Positions 51,578-59,502 of a stretch of DNA of 64,000 bases are shown here, in pieces; positions within the stretch are counted from its first letter, which is position 1, and each line of letters begins with the position of its first letter. Both the position numbers and the translations under genes were made by a program. Under the pieces are notes generated by a model. It saw nothing but the letters and a program-made list of their open reading frames with translations. It was not told the origin of the DNA and searched no databases. The stretch is from Actinomycetota bacterium (GTDB lineage: Bacteria; Actinomycetota; Thermoleophilia; BMS3ABIN01): the NCBI GenBank assembly GCA_023382335.1, contig JAMCPM010000007.1, forward strand, positions 1-64,000, written 5' to 3'.

Positions 51578-52378
51578 TCATGGCAGCGGCTGCGGGACCT
51601 GCTGGCGGCCGGCAAAGCCCACGTAATCGGTATAGCCGGCGGCGAGGGCCAGTTCCAGCAGCCGGTCGAACTCGCGCCCTACCTGCGCCGGTTTGTGGGC
51701 GTCGGAGCCAAAGGTGATGGGAACGCTGTGCGACTGCATTATCTCGAGGATCTCGAGGCTGGGGTAGATCTCGCCCACCGGCTTGCTCAGGCCCGAGGCG
51801 TTGAGCTCGATGGCCACGTTGCTCTTGGCCAGCGTTGCCGCCACTTCGTTGTAGAGCGGCTTCATGTCTTTGGTGGGCCTGTGCCCGTACTTCTTGACCA
51901 CGTCCAGGTGGGTCATGACGTCGAAAAGTCCGGTGCGGGCGGCATCCATCACCAGGCCGAAGTAGATCTCGTAGACCTCGTTGATGTCCCGCCGCTCGAA
52001 CTCGAACTTGAAGCGCGACTGGTCGATGCCCCAGCCGCCGATGAAATGCACCGAGCCGTAGACGTAATCGAACTTGTAACGCGCCAGGGCCGCGGCCACA
52101 TCGTCCAGATGGGGGACGATGTAATCAGCCTCGATCCCCAGGCGCGGCGGATAATCCGGATATTTTTTCTGCAGCTCGCGCACCTTGTCTATATAGAGGG
52201 GCAGGTCGGCCTGGCACATCGTCAGGGTCGGGTCCTCGACATGAAACAGCGGCAGATGGTCGGCAAAACCCATCTCCGGCAACCCCAGGCCGCGGGCCGC
52301 CAGCAGGTACTCTTCCATCTCGCCGCCGGCATGGCCGCAAAAGGGCGTGTGTATATGGTAGTCAGGCAGTTTTGTCAT
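51578..52378 (-). CDS. PHP-domain phosphatase (histidinol-phosphatase-like)
   Basis: From ATG 52378 it is 266 residues, beginning MTKLPDYHIHTPFCGHAGG, the PHP motif H-x-H with metal ligands. It also has MGFADHLPLFHVED, LGIEADYIV, the HFIGGWGID region, MTHLDVVKKYG and a final FGSDAHKPAQV. These match the metal-dependent HisK-type histidinol-phosphatases that finish histidine synthesis. Starts at 52390 (MINAM) or TTG 52408 are also open. No other his gene is nearby, so the substrate is inferred from family only. Confidence 0.85.
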   Translation of the reverse strand: MTKLPDYHIHTPFCGHAGGEMEEYLLAARGLGLPEMGFADHLPLFHVEDPTLTMCQADLPLYIDKVRELQKKYPDYPPRLGIEADYIVPHLDDVAAALARYKFDYVYGSVHFIGGWGIDQSRFKFEFERRDINEVYEIYFGLVMDAARTGLFDVMTHLDVVKKYGHRPTKDMKPLYNEVAATLAKSNVAIELNASGLSKPVGEIYPSLEILEIMQSHSVPITFGSDAHKPAQVGREFDRLLELALAAGYTDYVGFAGRQQVPQPLP

Positions 52379-52445
52379 GGCATTAATCATAGAATACCCG
52401 GGCGCCAAACCCTAAACGCACCCGGGGGACAATTTTGACAATTTT

Positions 52446-52513
52446 GGGGACACATTACTAAATTCGAATTAAGTTATGTGTCCCTGAAACTACTAATTAA
52501 GTAATGTGTCCCC
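52446..52513. repeat. Dispersed palindromic element, copy 5
   Basis: GGGGACACATTACTAAATTC (52446-52465) pairs with the facing unit GAATTAAGTTATGTGTCCC (to 52484). A third, inverted unit AATTAAGTAATGTGTCCCC lies at 52495-52513. It lies between the divergent PHP-phosphatase and DtxR-family genes. Confidence 0.85.
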
Positions 52514-52565
52514 AAAATTGGATTCGCGTCTAATGACTTGCTTTAGCCGTGCCGAATGATTAAAA

Positions 52566-52579
52566 TAAGACTCGTCTAA
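52566..52579 (+). promoter_or_regulatory. Possible metal-repressor operator
   Basis: TAAGACTCGTCTAA is an imperfect inverted repeat (AGAC ... GTCT) in an AT-rich stretch about 75 bases upstream of the DtxR-family gene, and is followed by a second AT-rich palindrome-like stretch. A self-regulated iron or manganese repressor would be expected to bind such a site. It does not match the DtxR or MntR consensus closely. Confidence 0.3.
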
Positions 52580-52654
52580 TAAATTTTATCTGGTCACTAT
52601 GCATCAATTTAGCCTCTGCGCGCCACACGCGCCGGCATTTGAAGGGGGACCCCA

Positions 52655-53326
52655 ATGAGTCAGGCAGCCCAGGTACTCACGGAAGCAAGCGAAGAATATA
52701 TCGAGGCGATATACAAGATGTCCCTGGAGGGACAGGTGATCGCCGCCCGTCTTGCCGAGCGCATGAAGGTGTCGCCGCCCACGGTCGCCGACATGCTCAA
52801 GCGCCTCGCGGAGAAAGGCCTGGTCAAATCCAGCCGCCGCGATGGCGTCAGGCTGACCAGCAGGGGCCAGGAGACCGCCGAAGCGCTCGTGCGCCGCCAC
52901 CGGCTATGGGAGCGGTTCCTCACCGACGTGCTGGGGCTCAACTGGGACGAAGTCCACGAGGAGGCCTGCAAGCTCGAGCACGCCATGAGCCCCCAGGTCG
53001 AGGAGAAGCTCGCCCAGATCCTGGGCAATCCCGAGACCTGTCCGCATGGATATCCCATCCCCGGGACCCGCGGCGCCGAGAAGCGCGCCCGCGAGGCCAA
53101 GCCTCTTTCCTCCCTGTCCGTCGGCGACGAGGCCGTCATCGAACGCGTTTCCGAGGAAGATTCCCAGCTGCTGCAGTACCTTGCCACACTGGGGCTGCTT
53201 CCCAACGCCAAGGTCTCGGTCAAGGAGATCGCGCCCTTCAAGGGCCCGATGCTGGTCAAGGTCTGCGGCGCCCAGTACGCCCTGGGCCAGGAAGTCGCGT
53301 CAAAGATCATGGTGAAGAGCAAGTAG
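52655..53326 (+). CDS. DtxR/MntR-family metal-dependent repressor with FeoA-like C-domain
   Basis: The 223-residue protein has an N-terminal winged helix (EEYIEAIYKM, VIAARLAERMKVSPPTVAD, GLVKSSRRDGVRLTSRG) and the dimerisation/metal-binding middle domain (LWERFLTDVLGLNWDEVHEE, ACKLEHAMS, CPHGYPIPG). A C-terminal SH3-like FeoA domain follows (LSVGDEAVIERVSEEDSQLL, QYLATLGLLPN). Family members bind Fe(II) or Mn(II) and repress uptake genes. It starts 41 bases before the feoB start region, and the pair should form an iron-responsive operon. No separate feoA gene is present, so this C-domain may take its place (inference). Confidence 0.9.
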   Translation: MSQAAQVLTEASEEYIEAIYKMSLEGQVIAARLAERMKVSPPTVADMLKRLAEKGLVKSSRRDGVRLTSRGQETAEALVRRHRLWERFLTDVLGLNWDEVHEEACKLEHAMSPQVEEKLAQILGNPETCPHGYPIPGTRGAEKRAREAKPLSSLSVGDEAVIERVSEEDSQLLQYLATLGLLPNAKVSVKEIAPFKGPMLVKVCGAQYALGQEVASKIMVKSK

Positions 53327-53366
53327 CCGGCCCCCTGGCTCCTTCCGAAAAAGAGGCTGACCGATC

Positions 53367-55400
53367 ATGCAATTCTCTTCGTGCCATAGCGCTCTCGGCA
53401 AACTCCGCGGCGAGACCGATTTCACCATCGCCCTGGCCGGCAACCCCAACGTGGGTAAATCCAGCGTCTTCAATATCCTCACCGGCATGGGGGTCGAGAC
53501 CGCCAATTATCCCGGCAAGACGGTGGAAGTAAACATCGCCACCACCACCCTGGACGATAGCCGCATCGGCATCATCGACCTTCCCGGAACCTATGCGCTG
53601 GGCGCCGTGTCGGAAGACCAGTGGGTGGCGCGCCAGGGAGTGCTAGACGGCAATCCCGACGCCGTGATGATGGTCGTCGACGCCACCAACCTTACACGCA
53701 ACCTTTACATGGTGCTACAGTTCCTCGAGCTTGGCTATCCCATGGTGCTGGCATTGAACGTGCTCGATGTCGCCCGGCGCGAAGGCCGAGACATCGATAT
53801 CGCCGCCCTTTCGGACCGCCTGGGTGTGCCCATCCTGCCCACGGTCGCCAATCGCGGCGAGGGCCTTGATGAACTCATCATCGCCGCCGAGGAAGTCGCC
53901 CGCGGCCGCATCATGCCCCATCCCCACGACCTCGTCTACGGTCAGGATGTGGAGAAGGACATCACCATTCTGACTGACGCCATCGCCGCCGCCGAGCTCA
54001 ACGACCCTTACAATCTGCCGCACCGCGCCCTGGCGCTGCTGCTGCTGGAGAACGATCCCGAGTTCATCGAGCTGACCTCGGCCATGCCCGGGTGGCAGCC
54101 GGTGCTGGATCTGGCGGAGCGGCTGCGCGGGCACATCGAGGAAGAGCACGGCCAGGCATCGGCCACGCGCATCGCCGCCGAGCGCCACGCGCTGGCGGCC
54201 ATCATCGCCGAGGAGGTCGAGACCGTCTCGACCACCCGCAAGATCGGCCTGGGCGAACGCCTCTGGCGTTACACCACTCGGCCGCTGACGGGCGTGCCCA
54301 TCCTCTTCCTGGTGCTGGGCCTGGTCTTCGTGCTGATGTACTTCGTCGGCCAGAGGCTCGCGGATTTCCTGAGCGGCACCTGGGGGGCCCTGGTGGCCCA
54401 TCCGCTCACGTCCCTTCTCTACGACGACTTCGGAAACAATGTTGTCACCAATACTCTCTTGTGGGCCGTCAGCGGCATGCAGGCGGCGCTCACGGTCGGC
54501 ATCCCCTACGTGCTGGTCTTCTATCTGGTGCTGGCATTCCTGGAGGACTCCGGCTACCTCAATTCGGTGGCCTTCCTGACCGACTCGGTGATGCACAAGT
54601 TCGGACTGCACGGCCGGGCGATGATACCTATCATCGCCGGCGCCGGCTGCAACGTTCCGGCGATCATCGGTACGCGCGTGCTGACGACCATGCGCGAGCG
54701 CCTCATCGCCGGCACTCTCATCGTCATGGTCCCCTGCAGCGCCCGCAGCGCCGTCATCTTCGGCGCCGTCGGCTTCTACGCCGGTTGGCAGGCGGCTCTG
54801 GGGATCTACGTCATCGTCGGGGTTTTGTGGGTGCTGCTGGGGCTCGGCCTCAACAAGGTGATGCCGGGGAAATCGGCCGGGCTGGTGATGGAGATGTTCC
54901 CGTTCCGCCGGCCGCACCTGGGGACGGTCTTCAGGAAGACCTGGTTCCGCTTCAAGGCTTTCGTCTTCATGGCGGTGCCGATCCTGCTGGTCGGCAGCCT
55001 GCTGCTGGGGCTACTGTTCGAGAGCGGCCACCTCTTCGATCTTGCCAGCATATTCTCGCCCGTGGTCGAGAACTGGATGGGCCTGCCGCCGGTCGCGGGG
55101 CTGGTGCTGATCATGGCTATCCTGAGGAAGGAACTGGCGCTGCAGCTGCTGACGACCATGGCGATCATCATGGGAGCCAGCGCCGCCGTCGATAACAACC
55201 TGCTGCTGATCATGGACAAGCAGCAGCTGTTCGTCTTCGCGCTGGTGACGGCGATCTACATTCCCTGTGCGGCCACGATCGCGGCGCTCTCGAGGGAGAT
55301 GGGATGGGTGCGCGCCCTTGTCATCATGGCCTTCACGGTTGCGCTGGCGGTGCTGGTCGGCGGTGTCGTCCACCAGATTTTCACCGTCTTTACGGGCTAA
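53367..55400 (+). CDS. feoB: Ferrous iron transporter FeoB
   Basis: A 677-residue membrane protein. It has an N-terminal G domain with G1 (LAGNPNVGKSSVFN, near residue 23), G2 (NYPGKTVE), G3 (DLPGTYAL) and G4 (LNVLD) motifs, then a helical guanine-dissociation region and about nine membrane helices with two Gate domains (PIIAGAGCNVPAIIGTRVLT; FAMVPCSAR-like VMVPCSARSAVIFG). It drives GTP-dependent Fe(II) uptake. It lies immediately after the DtxR-family repressor, and a CDF-like gene follows 32 bases later. Confidence 0.94.
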   Translation: MQFSSCHSALGKLRGETDFTIALAGNPNVGKSSVFNILTGMGVETANYPGKTVEVNIATTTLDDSRIGIIDLPGTYALGAVSEDQWVARQGVLDGNPDAVMMVVDATNLTRNLYMVLQFLELGYPMVLALNVLDVARREGRDIDIAALSDRLGVPILPTVANRGEGLDELIIAAEEVARGRIMPHPHDLVYGQDVEKDITILTDAIAAAELNDPYNLPHRALALLLLENDPEFIELTSAMPGWQPVLDLAERLRGHIEEEHGQASATRIAAERHALAAIIAEEVETVSTTRKIGLGERLWRYTTRPLTGVPILFLVLGLVFVLMYFVGQRLADFLSGTWGALVAHPLTSLLYDDFGNNVVTNTLLWAVSGMQAALTVGIPYVLVFYLVLAFLEDSGYLNSVAFLTDSVMHKFGLHGRAMIPIIAGAGCNVPAIIGTRVLTTMRERLIAGTLIVMVPCSARSAVIFGAVGFYAGWQAALGIYVIVGVLWVLLGLGLNKVMPGKSAGLVMEMFPFRRPHLGTVFRKTWFRFKAFVFMAVPILLVGSLLLGLLFESGHLFDLASIFSPVVENWMGLPPVAGLVLIMAILRKELALQLLTTMAIIMGASAAVDNNLLLIMDKQQLFVFALVTAIYIPCAATIAALSREMGWVRALVIMAFTVALAVLVGGVVHQIFTVFTG

Positions 55401-55432
55401 GACATTAAGATAAGACCGGGGGAGGACGTCTG

Positions 55433-56140
55433 TTGAATCCGGGAACCCAGGATCCCTTGAGCAAGGGGAATGAAAACCGCAGAAAACTGCTGGGCCGCGG
55501 CGTCAGGCTGGAATATTTCACTATCGGCTACAACCTGCTCGAAGCCCTGGTCGCGGCCGCCGCCGGATTCGCAGCCGGCAGCGTCGCCCTGGTGGGTTTC
55601 GGCCTGGACAGCCTGATCGAGGTCACCGCCGCCGTGGCATTGCTATGGCGATTCCGTCGCGAGCTTGGGCTTGGCGGGAGCGGCAGAGGGACAGACAGCG
55701 CGGGAGAAGAAACCGCCCTTGATGGAAATGATCGTGGCGATCACAAGGATTTCGAACGCAAGGCGCTGTTCGTAGTCGCCCTTACCTTTTTTGCCCTGGC
55801 CGCCTACATCGTTCTTCAGTCGGGCTACAACCTGATCTATGCCAGAGAGGTCCGGGAGAGCACCCTGGGCATCGCCGTCGCGATCGTCTCACTTGTGGTC
55901 ATGCCGGTCCTGGCGCTCTCCAAGCAGAGGGTAGCCCGGGCGCTCCAGAGCAAATCGCTCGCGGCTGAGGCCAGGGAGACCTGGCTGTGCGCTTATCTCT
56001 CCGTGGTGCTGCTGCTGGGCCTGTCGTTAAACGCTCTCTTCGGATGGCAGCAGGCAGACTCGATTGCCGCCCTGGCGATGCTCCCCCTGGTAATCAAGGA
56101 AGGACTCGAGGCGCTCGAAGAAGCGGACGAAGCGGACTGA
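55433..56140 (+). CDS. Cation-diffusion-facilitator-like membrane protein
   Basis: TTG 55433 has GGGGGAGGA upstream. The 235-residue protein has a short Asn-rich start and five or six hydrophobic segments (LLEALVAAAAGFAAGSVALV, ALFVVALTFFALAAYIVLQ, LGIAVAIVSLVVMPVLAL, LCAYLSVVLLLGLSLNALF). GFGLDSLIEV matches the DxxxD-type CDF motif region only loosely, and the last segment LAMLPLVIKEGLEALEEADE ends the protein with no cytoplasmic domain. The place after feoB suggests metal export or a uptake accessory role. Function is inferred, so confidence is moderate. Confidence 0.7.
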   Translation: MNPGTQDPLSKGNENRRKLLGRGVRLEYFTIGYNLLEALVAAAAGFAAGSVALVGFGLDSLIEVTAAVALLWRFRRELGLGGSGRGTDSAGEETALDGNDRGDHKDFERKALFVVALTFFALAAYIVLQSGYNLIYAREVRESTLGIAVAIVSLVVMPVLALSKQRVARALQSKSLAAEARETWLCAYLSVVLLLGLSLNALFGWQQADSIAALAMLPLVIKEGLEALEEADEAD

Positions 56141-56206
56141 TCCTAAACCGGAACTGATCCCGAGAGCGGACTGATCCCGGCATCGATGCCGTGACGCAGG
56201 TCCGGC

Positions 56207-56752
56207 CTACATGCCGCCCGTGCTCGAACCCGAACCGGAATCCAGCTTGGCCAGGACGATATTGGCGACCTTCTTGGCCTGCTCCAGCGCCGGCTTGTCG
56301 CTGGCCGGGTCGGTTCCGGGCGGATTGCCTCCGCCGGTGGCGTAAACGCAGGTGTCGCCCGACGCCGCGTGAACCAGCAGTACTGACTTGTCCCAGGAAG
56401 CATGCATGCCTATTCCCTCAACCGGCTCCGCCGCCGGGTTGGTGGCGAGGTTGGAGTAGTCGGCCATGCTGCAGGGCTTGACGATGATGACGTTGGCGAT
56501 GCGCGGGGCCGCGCCCTTGGTCATGTAGGAACAGGATTTGGTGTTGTCGGCATCGCTGCGCTCGGCCTCGTTCACGGGCTCGCCCAGCACCGCTTCGGCG
56601 TCAGTCTTGGTGAAGGCTCCGCAGGGGTCGGGAACATCAGCGTTGTTTACCGCCTGGGTCGAGGAAGTCGTGTCAGTTGAACTTCCGCAGGCTGCTACGA
56701 CTCCGGCGAACAATACCACAAAAATAGTTGCTATCAAAAAGCGAAGCTTCAT
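56207..56752 (-). CDS. Lipoprotein with DUF3558-like domain
   Basis: The 181-residue protein has a lipoprotein signal (LIATIFVVLFAGVVAACG; lipobox VAAC), a short Ser/Thr linker and a compact domain starting DPCGAFTKTDAEAVLGEPV, typical of small actinobacterial DUF3558 lipoproteins. Two more cysteines (SCSYM, DTCVY) suggest disulfides. It ends in a Gly/Ser tail. Function unknown. It is convergent with the CDF-like gene. Confidence 0.7.
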   Translation of the reverse strand: MKLRFLIATIFVVLFAGVVAACGSSTDTTSSTQAVNNADVPDPCGAFTKTDAEAVLGEPVNEAERSDADNTKSCSYMTKGAAPRIANVIIVKPCSMADYSNLATNPAAEPVEGIGMHASWDKSVLLVHAASGDTCVYATGGGNPPGTDPASDKPALEQAKKVANIVLAKLDSGSGSSTGGM

Positions 56753-56997
56753 TAACGGCCATCCTTGTACGTGGGGAGCGATCAGGGAATGAGGGTAATA
56801 TACCCCTGCAAGCCCGGCAATTCAAGTTAAACCGGGCCGGCCGTGCGAGGCTGAAGCCACCACTGCGGCAAGGAAGAACCCGGCTCGCCCCGGCCCCGGA
56901 ATCCGGTTGACAAAAAGGTTAAGTTTTCCATCACCTTTCCCGATAGGAGTTCCCACAAGAGGCGGACTCACTCACCTTTGGGGAGGAGGTGAATAAA

Positions 56998-57267
56998 ATG
57001 GCAATCGATGCCAAGGCCAGGACCCAGCCGGTCAGGGCCAGGATTCTCACCGATGAGTACGAGATCGAGGGCAACGTACACATCAAACCGGGTGTCTACC
57101 GCGGACGCGTTTCGGACATTCTCAATGCTCCGGAAGTGGAATTCATCCCGGTGACCCAGGCAAAATGCACCAGCCGCGCCTCAGCGGACTCCAAACCGGT
57201 CAGTACCGACTGCACCATCGTCCAGGTGCGCACGATCAAGATGGTCTTTCCGTTCGAGGACTCATAA
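56998..57267 (+). CDS. Small conserved-looking protein of unknown function
   Basis: ATG 56998 has GGGAGGAGG upstream at good spacing; GTG 56989 falls in that site and is less likely. The 89-residue protein reads RARILTDEYEIEGNVHIKPG, YRGRVSDILNAPEVEFIPVT, then KMVFPFEDS. This pattern resembles short beta-rich domains found as a standalone protein or within chemotaxis-like proteins in related bacteria. I cannot name the family with confidence. TTGACA at 56912 may be part of its promoter. Confidence 0.65.
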   Translation: MAIDAKARTQPVRARILTDEYEIEGNVHIKPGVYRGRVSDILNAPEVEFIPVTQAKCTSRASADSKPVSTDCTIVQVRTIKMVFPFEDS

Positions 57268-57271
57268 ACCG

Positions 57272-57322
57272 GGCGTTTTGCGCCACCATAGCCGGCGTTT
57301 TGCGCCACCATAGCCGGCGTTT
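57272..57322. repeat. 22-bp tandem repeat after the small gene
   Basis: Two units beginning GGCGTTTTGCGCCACCATAG (57272-57293 and 57294-57315) and a partial third (57316-57322). Each contains the inverted pair GGCG...CGCC, so the array may fold and could act as a terminator. Confidence 0.7.
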
Positions 57323-57375
57323 ACCCTTGGCGCAAGCCGTTTTGCCACCGTTTTCAGGCGATTGGCTTTGTCCAT

Positions 57376-57409
57376 ATTGTACAAGTGGAAGGTTAATTTA
57401 TTGTACAAT
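57376..57409. promoter_or_regulatory. Paired TTGTACAA palindromes upstream of the PucR-family gene
   Basis: ATTGTACAA at 57376-57384 and ATTGTACAAT at 57400-57409, 24 bases apart, with a further TGTACA at 57478-57483. The second site is followed by TGGATAAAATAA, and that sequence also occurs in the region before the glutamate-synthase genes. Such a repeated palindrome is what a dimeric regulator would bind; which protein binds is unknown. Confidence 0.55.
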
Positions 57410-57532
57410 TGGATAAAATAATCGTATGGAAAAACGCATATTATTTATGCAGGTAACAGAGAAACGGTTCCGCTATTTGTACAGCGGGACCGGCGGACCT
57501 CAAGCATCTTACCTGCTGCGAAAGGAAAAACG

Positions 57533-59215
57533 GTGGCGCTGCGCGTAGCGGAAATCCTGAAATTACCGATCCTGGCCGACGCCAGGGTGCTGGCTGGCGA
57601 GAAGGGGCTGGACCGCGAGGTCTCGCAGGTGACTGTAGGCGAGGTCCCCGACATCGGCGACTGGCTCACCGGCGGCGAGCTGGTCCTCTCCACATTCTTT
57701 GCCGTTGAGACCACACCCGAGGCCCAGGTCGAATTCACCCGCAAGATCGTCAAGGCCGGCGCCGCGGGCCTGCTGGTCAAACCCGGGCGCTTCATCGAAG
57801 AGGTCAGCCCGGCGATCCTCGAGCTCGGCCGCAAGCATGACTTCCCCATCGTCGAGGTTCCTCCCGAAGTTCGCTGGACGCACATCACCGCCGAGATCTC
57901 AGAGCAGATCGTCGGCGAGCACCTGGCGCTGTTGCGCCGCTCCCAGGACATCCATCACCGGCTGCTCGAGGTCGTCATCGACGGCGGCAGCTGGAAGTCG
58001 ATCGCGGAGACCACCTCCGAGCTGATCGGACGCCCGGTCTTGCTGGAGAATTCCTTTTCCGAGGTGCTCTCGGAATCGGCGCCGGCGGAGGATGACCCGA
58101 AGCTGGTCGCCGAGTTCGACGAGCTGCGCAAGGCGGCAGGAGCCAACGGGCGCGCCCGCGCGGCCAGTAGCGCCGAGCGCTACAACCGCACGCCGCTGAA
58201 AAAGAAGACGCAGTTTCCCGCCATGGTGACCGTGCCCATCATCGTCAGCCGCGACGTCCTTGGCTATGTATCGAGTTTTGAACGTGACTCCGAGCTCAAC
58301 GAGCTCGACCTCACCGCGCTGGAGAGCGCCGCCACCGTGGCCGCGGTCGAGATGGGCCGGGAGCTGACCCGGATGGAGGCCGAGACCCGCCTGCGCGGCG
58401 ATTTCGTCGACGACCTGCTGGCCGACGAGTTCGACGGCGGGCCGACGATGCTGCAGCGCGCGAGCTTCCTGGGCGGCGACCTGAGCCAGGGATGCCTCTG
58501 CCTAATCGCCGACATCGATTCCTTCGGTGACCACGTGCGGGACAAAAAATTGACCGAGCCCGAAGTCCAGCAGATCAAGAACCGCTTCTTCAGCGGTGTC
58601 AAGCAGGAGATCCTCTCGCATCATCAGCACGCGCTGCTGACGCCCAAGAGCGACAACGTCATCGCCTTCCTGCCGCCGCTCAAGGATGGGGATGCCAAGC
58701 TCATGTCTATCGCTAGGTCAACGGCCCTGCGCATCCGCCAGAGCTGCGCCGAGCTGCTGCCGGGGCTGACGGTGTCGATCGGCATCGGCCGCTTCCACGG
58801 GGACCCGCTGGAGACCAGGCGCGCCTACCGCGAGGCGCAGTCAGCGCTGCAGGTGAGCCAGAGGCTGGGGGAGACCGGCGCCATCGCCAGTTTCGACGAC
58901 ATGGGCATCTACAAACTCTTGCTGGGCGCGCTGGAGGAAGACCCGGAAGAGGTGCGCAACTTCTACCAGGAGACCATCGCCCGCATCGAGGATTACGACA
59001 AGCAGCACAATACCGACCTGGTCGGCACGCTCGAGGCTTACCTCGCCAACAACCGCAGCGTCGCCGCCACCGCCGAGGCGCTCTTCACGCACCGGCACAC
59101 GATCCGCTACCGCCTGGGCCGCATCAACGACCTCACCGGCCTGGATGTGCACCGCAGCGAGGACCAGGAAAAGCTCGGTTTCGGGCTCAAGGTCATGCGC
59201 CTGTTGCGTCGCTGA
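57533..59215 (+). CDS. PucR/CdaR-family transcription regulator
   Basis: The 560-residue protein has an N-terminal PucR domain (MALRVAEILKLPILADARVL, TGGELVLSTFF), a middle GAF-like region (about 130-280), a GGDEF-like CdaR middle (about 285-430) and a C-terminal HTH_30 (TLEAYLANNRSVAATAEALF, THRHTIRYRLGRI). PucR relatives activate purine, allantoin or other nitrogen-source genes in response to a ligand. It starts at GTG 57533 with AAAGGAAAAA upstream. Palindromic sites in its own promoter and the same palindrome before the glutamate-synthase genes hint at a nitrogen role. Confidence 0.9.
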   Translation: MALRVAEILKLPILADARVLAGEKGLDREVSQVTVGEVPDIGDWLTGGELVLSTFFAVETTPEAQVEFTRKIVKAGAAGLLVKPGRFIEEVSPAILELGRKHDFPIVEVPPEVRWTHITAEISEQIVGEHLALLRRSQDIHHRLLEVVIDGGSWKSIAETTSELIGRPVLLENSFSEVLSESAPAEDDPKLVAEFDELRKAAGANGRARAASSAERYNRTPLKKKTQFPAMVTVPIIVSRDVLGYVSSFERDSELNELDLTALESAATVAAVEMGRELTRMEAETRLRGDFVDDLLADEFDGGPTMLQRASFLGGDLSQGCLCLIADIDSFGDHVRDKKLTEPEVQQIKNRFFSGVKQEILSHHQHALLTPKSDNVIAFLPPLKDGDAKLMSIARSTALRIRQSCAELLPGLTVSIGIGRFHGDPLETRRAYREAQSALQVSQRLGETGAIASFDDMGIYKLLLGALEEDPEEVRNFYQETIARIEDYDKQHNTDLVGTLEAYLANNRSVAATAEALFTHRHTIRYRLGRINDLTGLDVHRSEDQEKLGFGLKVMRLLRR

Positions 59216-59502
59216 CAGACGCTGGCACCGGCATTTTGCAGGCGCTAGCCAGAACTCCCCATCCGGTCTCATTTCAGAGTATTAACGGATTTAGCCTTCA
59301 GTACGCACCCGTATCCTAATTTTATGAGGGTCATTGGCCTTTTTAGCTATTAATGTTTAAACGAGATTTTAGCGGTTATCAAAATATAAGTGAGTTTCCT
59401 TATTTGATGAGACGGGAGGTTTTATGGACGCAAATCATCTCACTAGAGTACACGGGTGGATCTAGTCTGAGAAAAACGATGAGGATGAAGGAGATCACGG
59501 CC

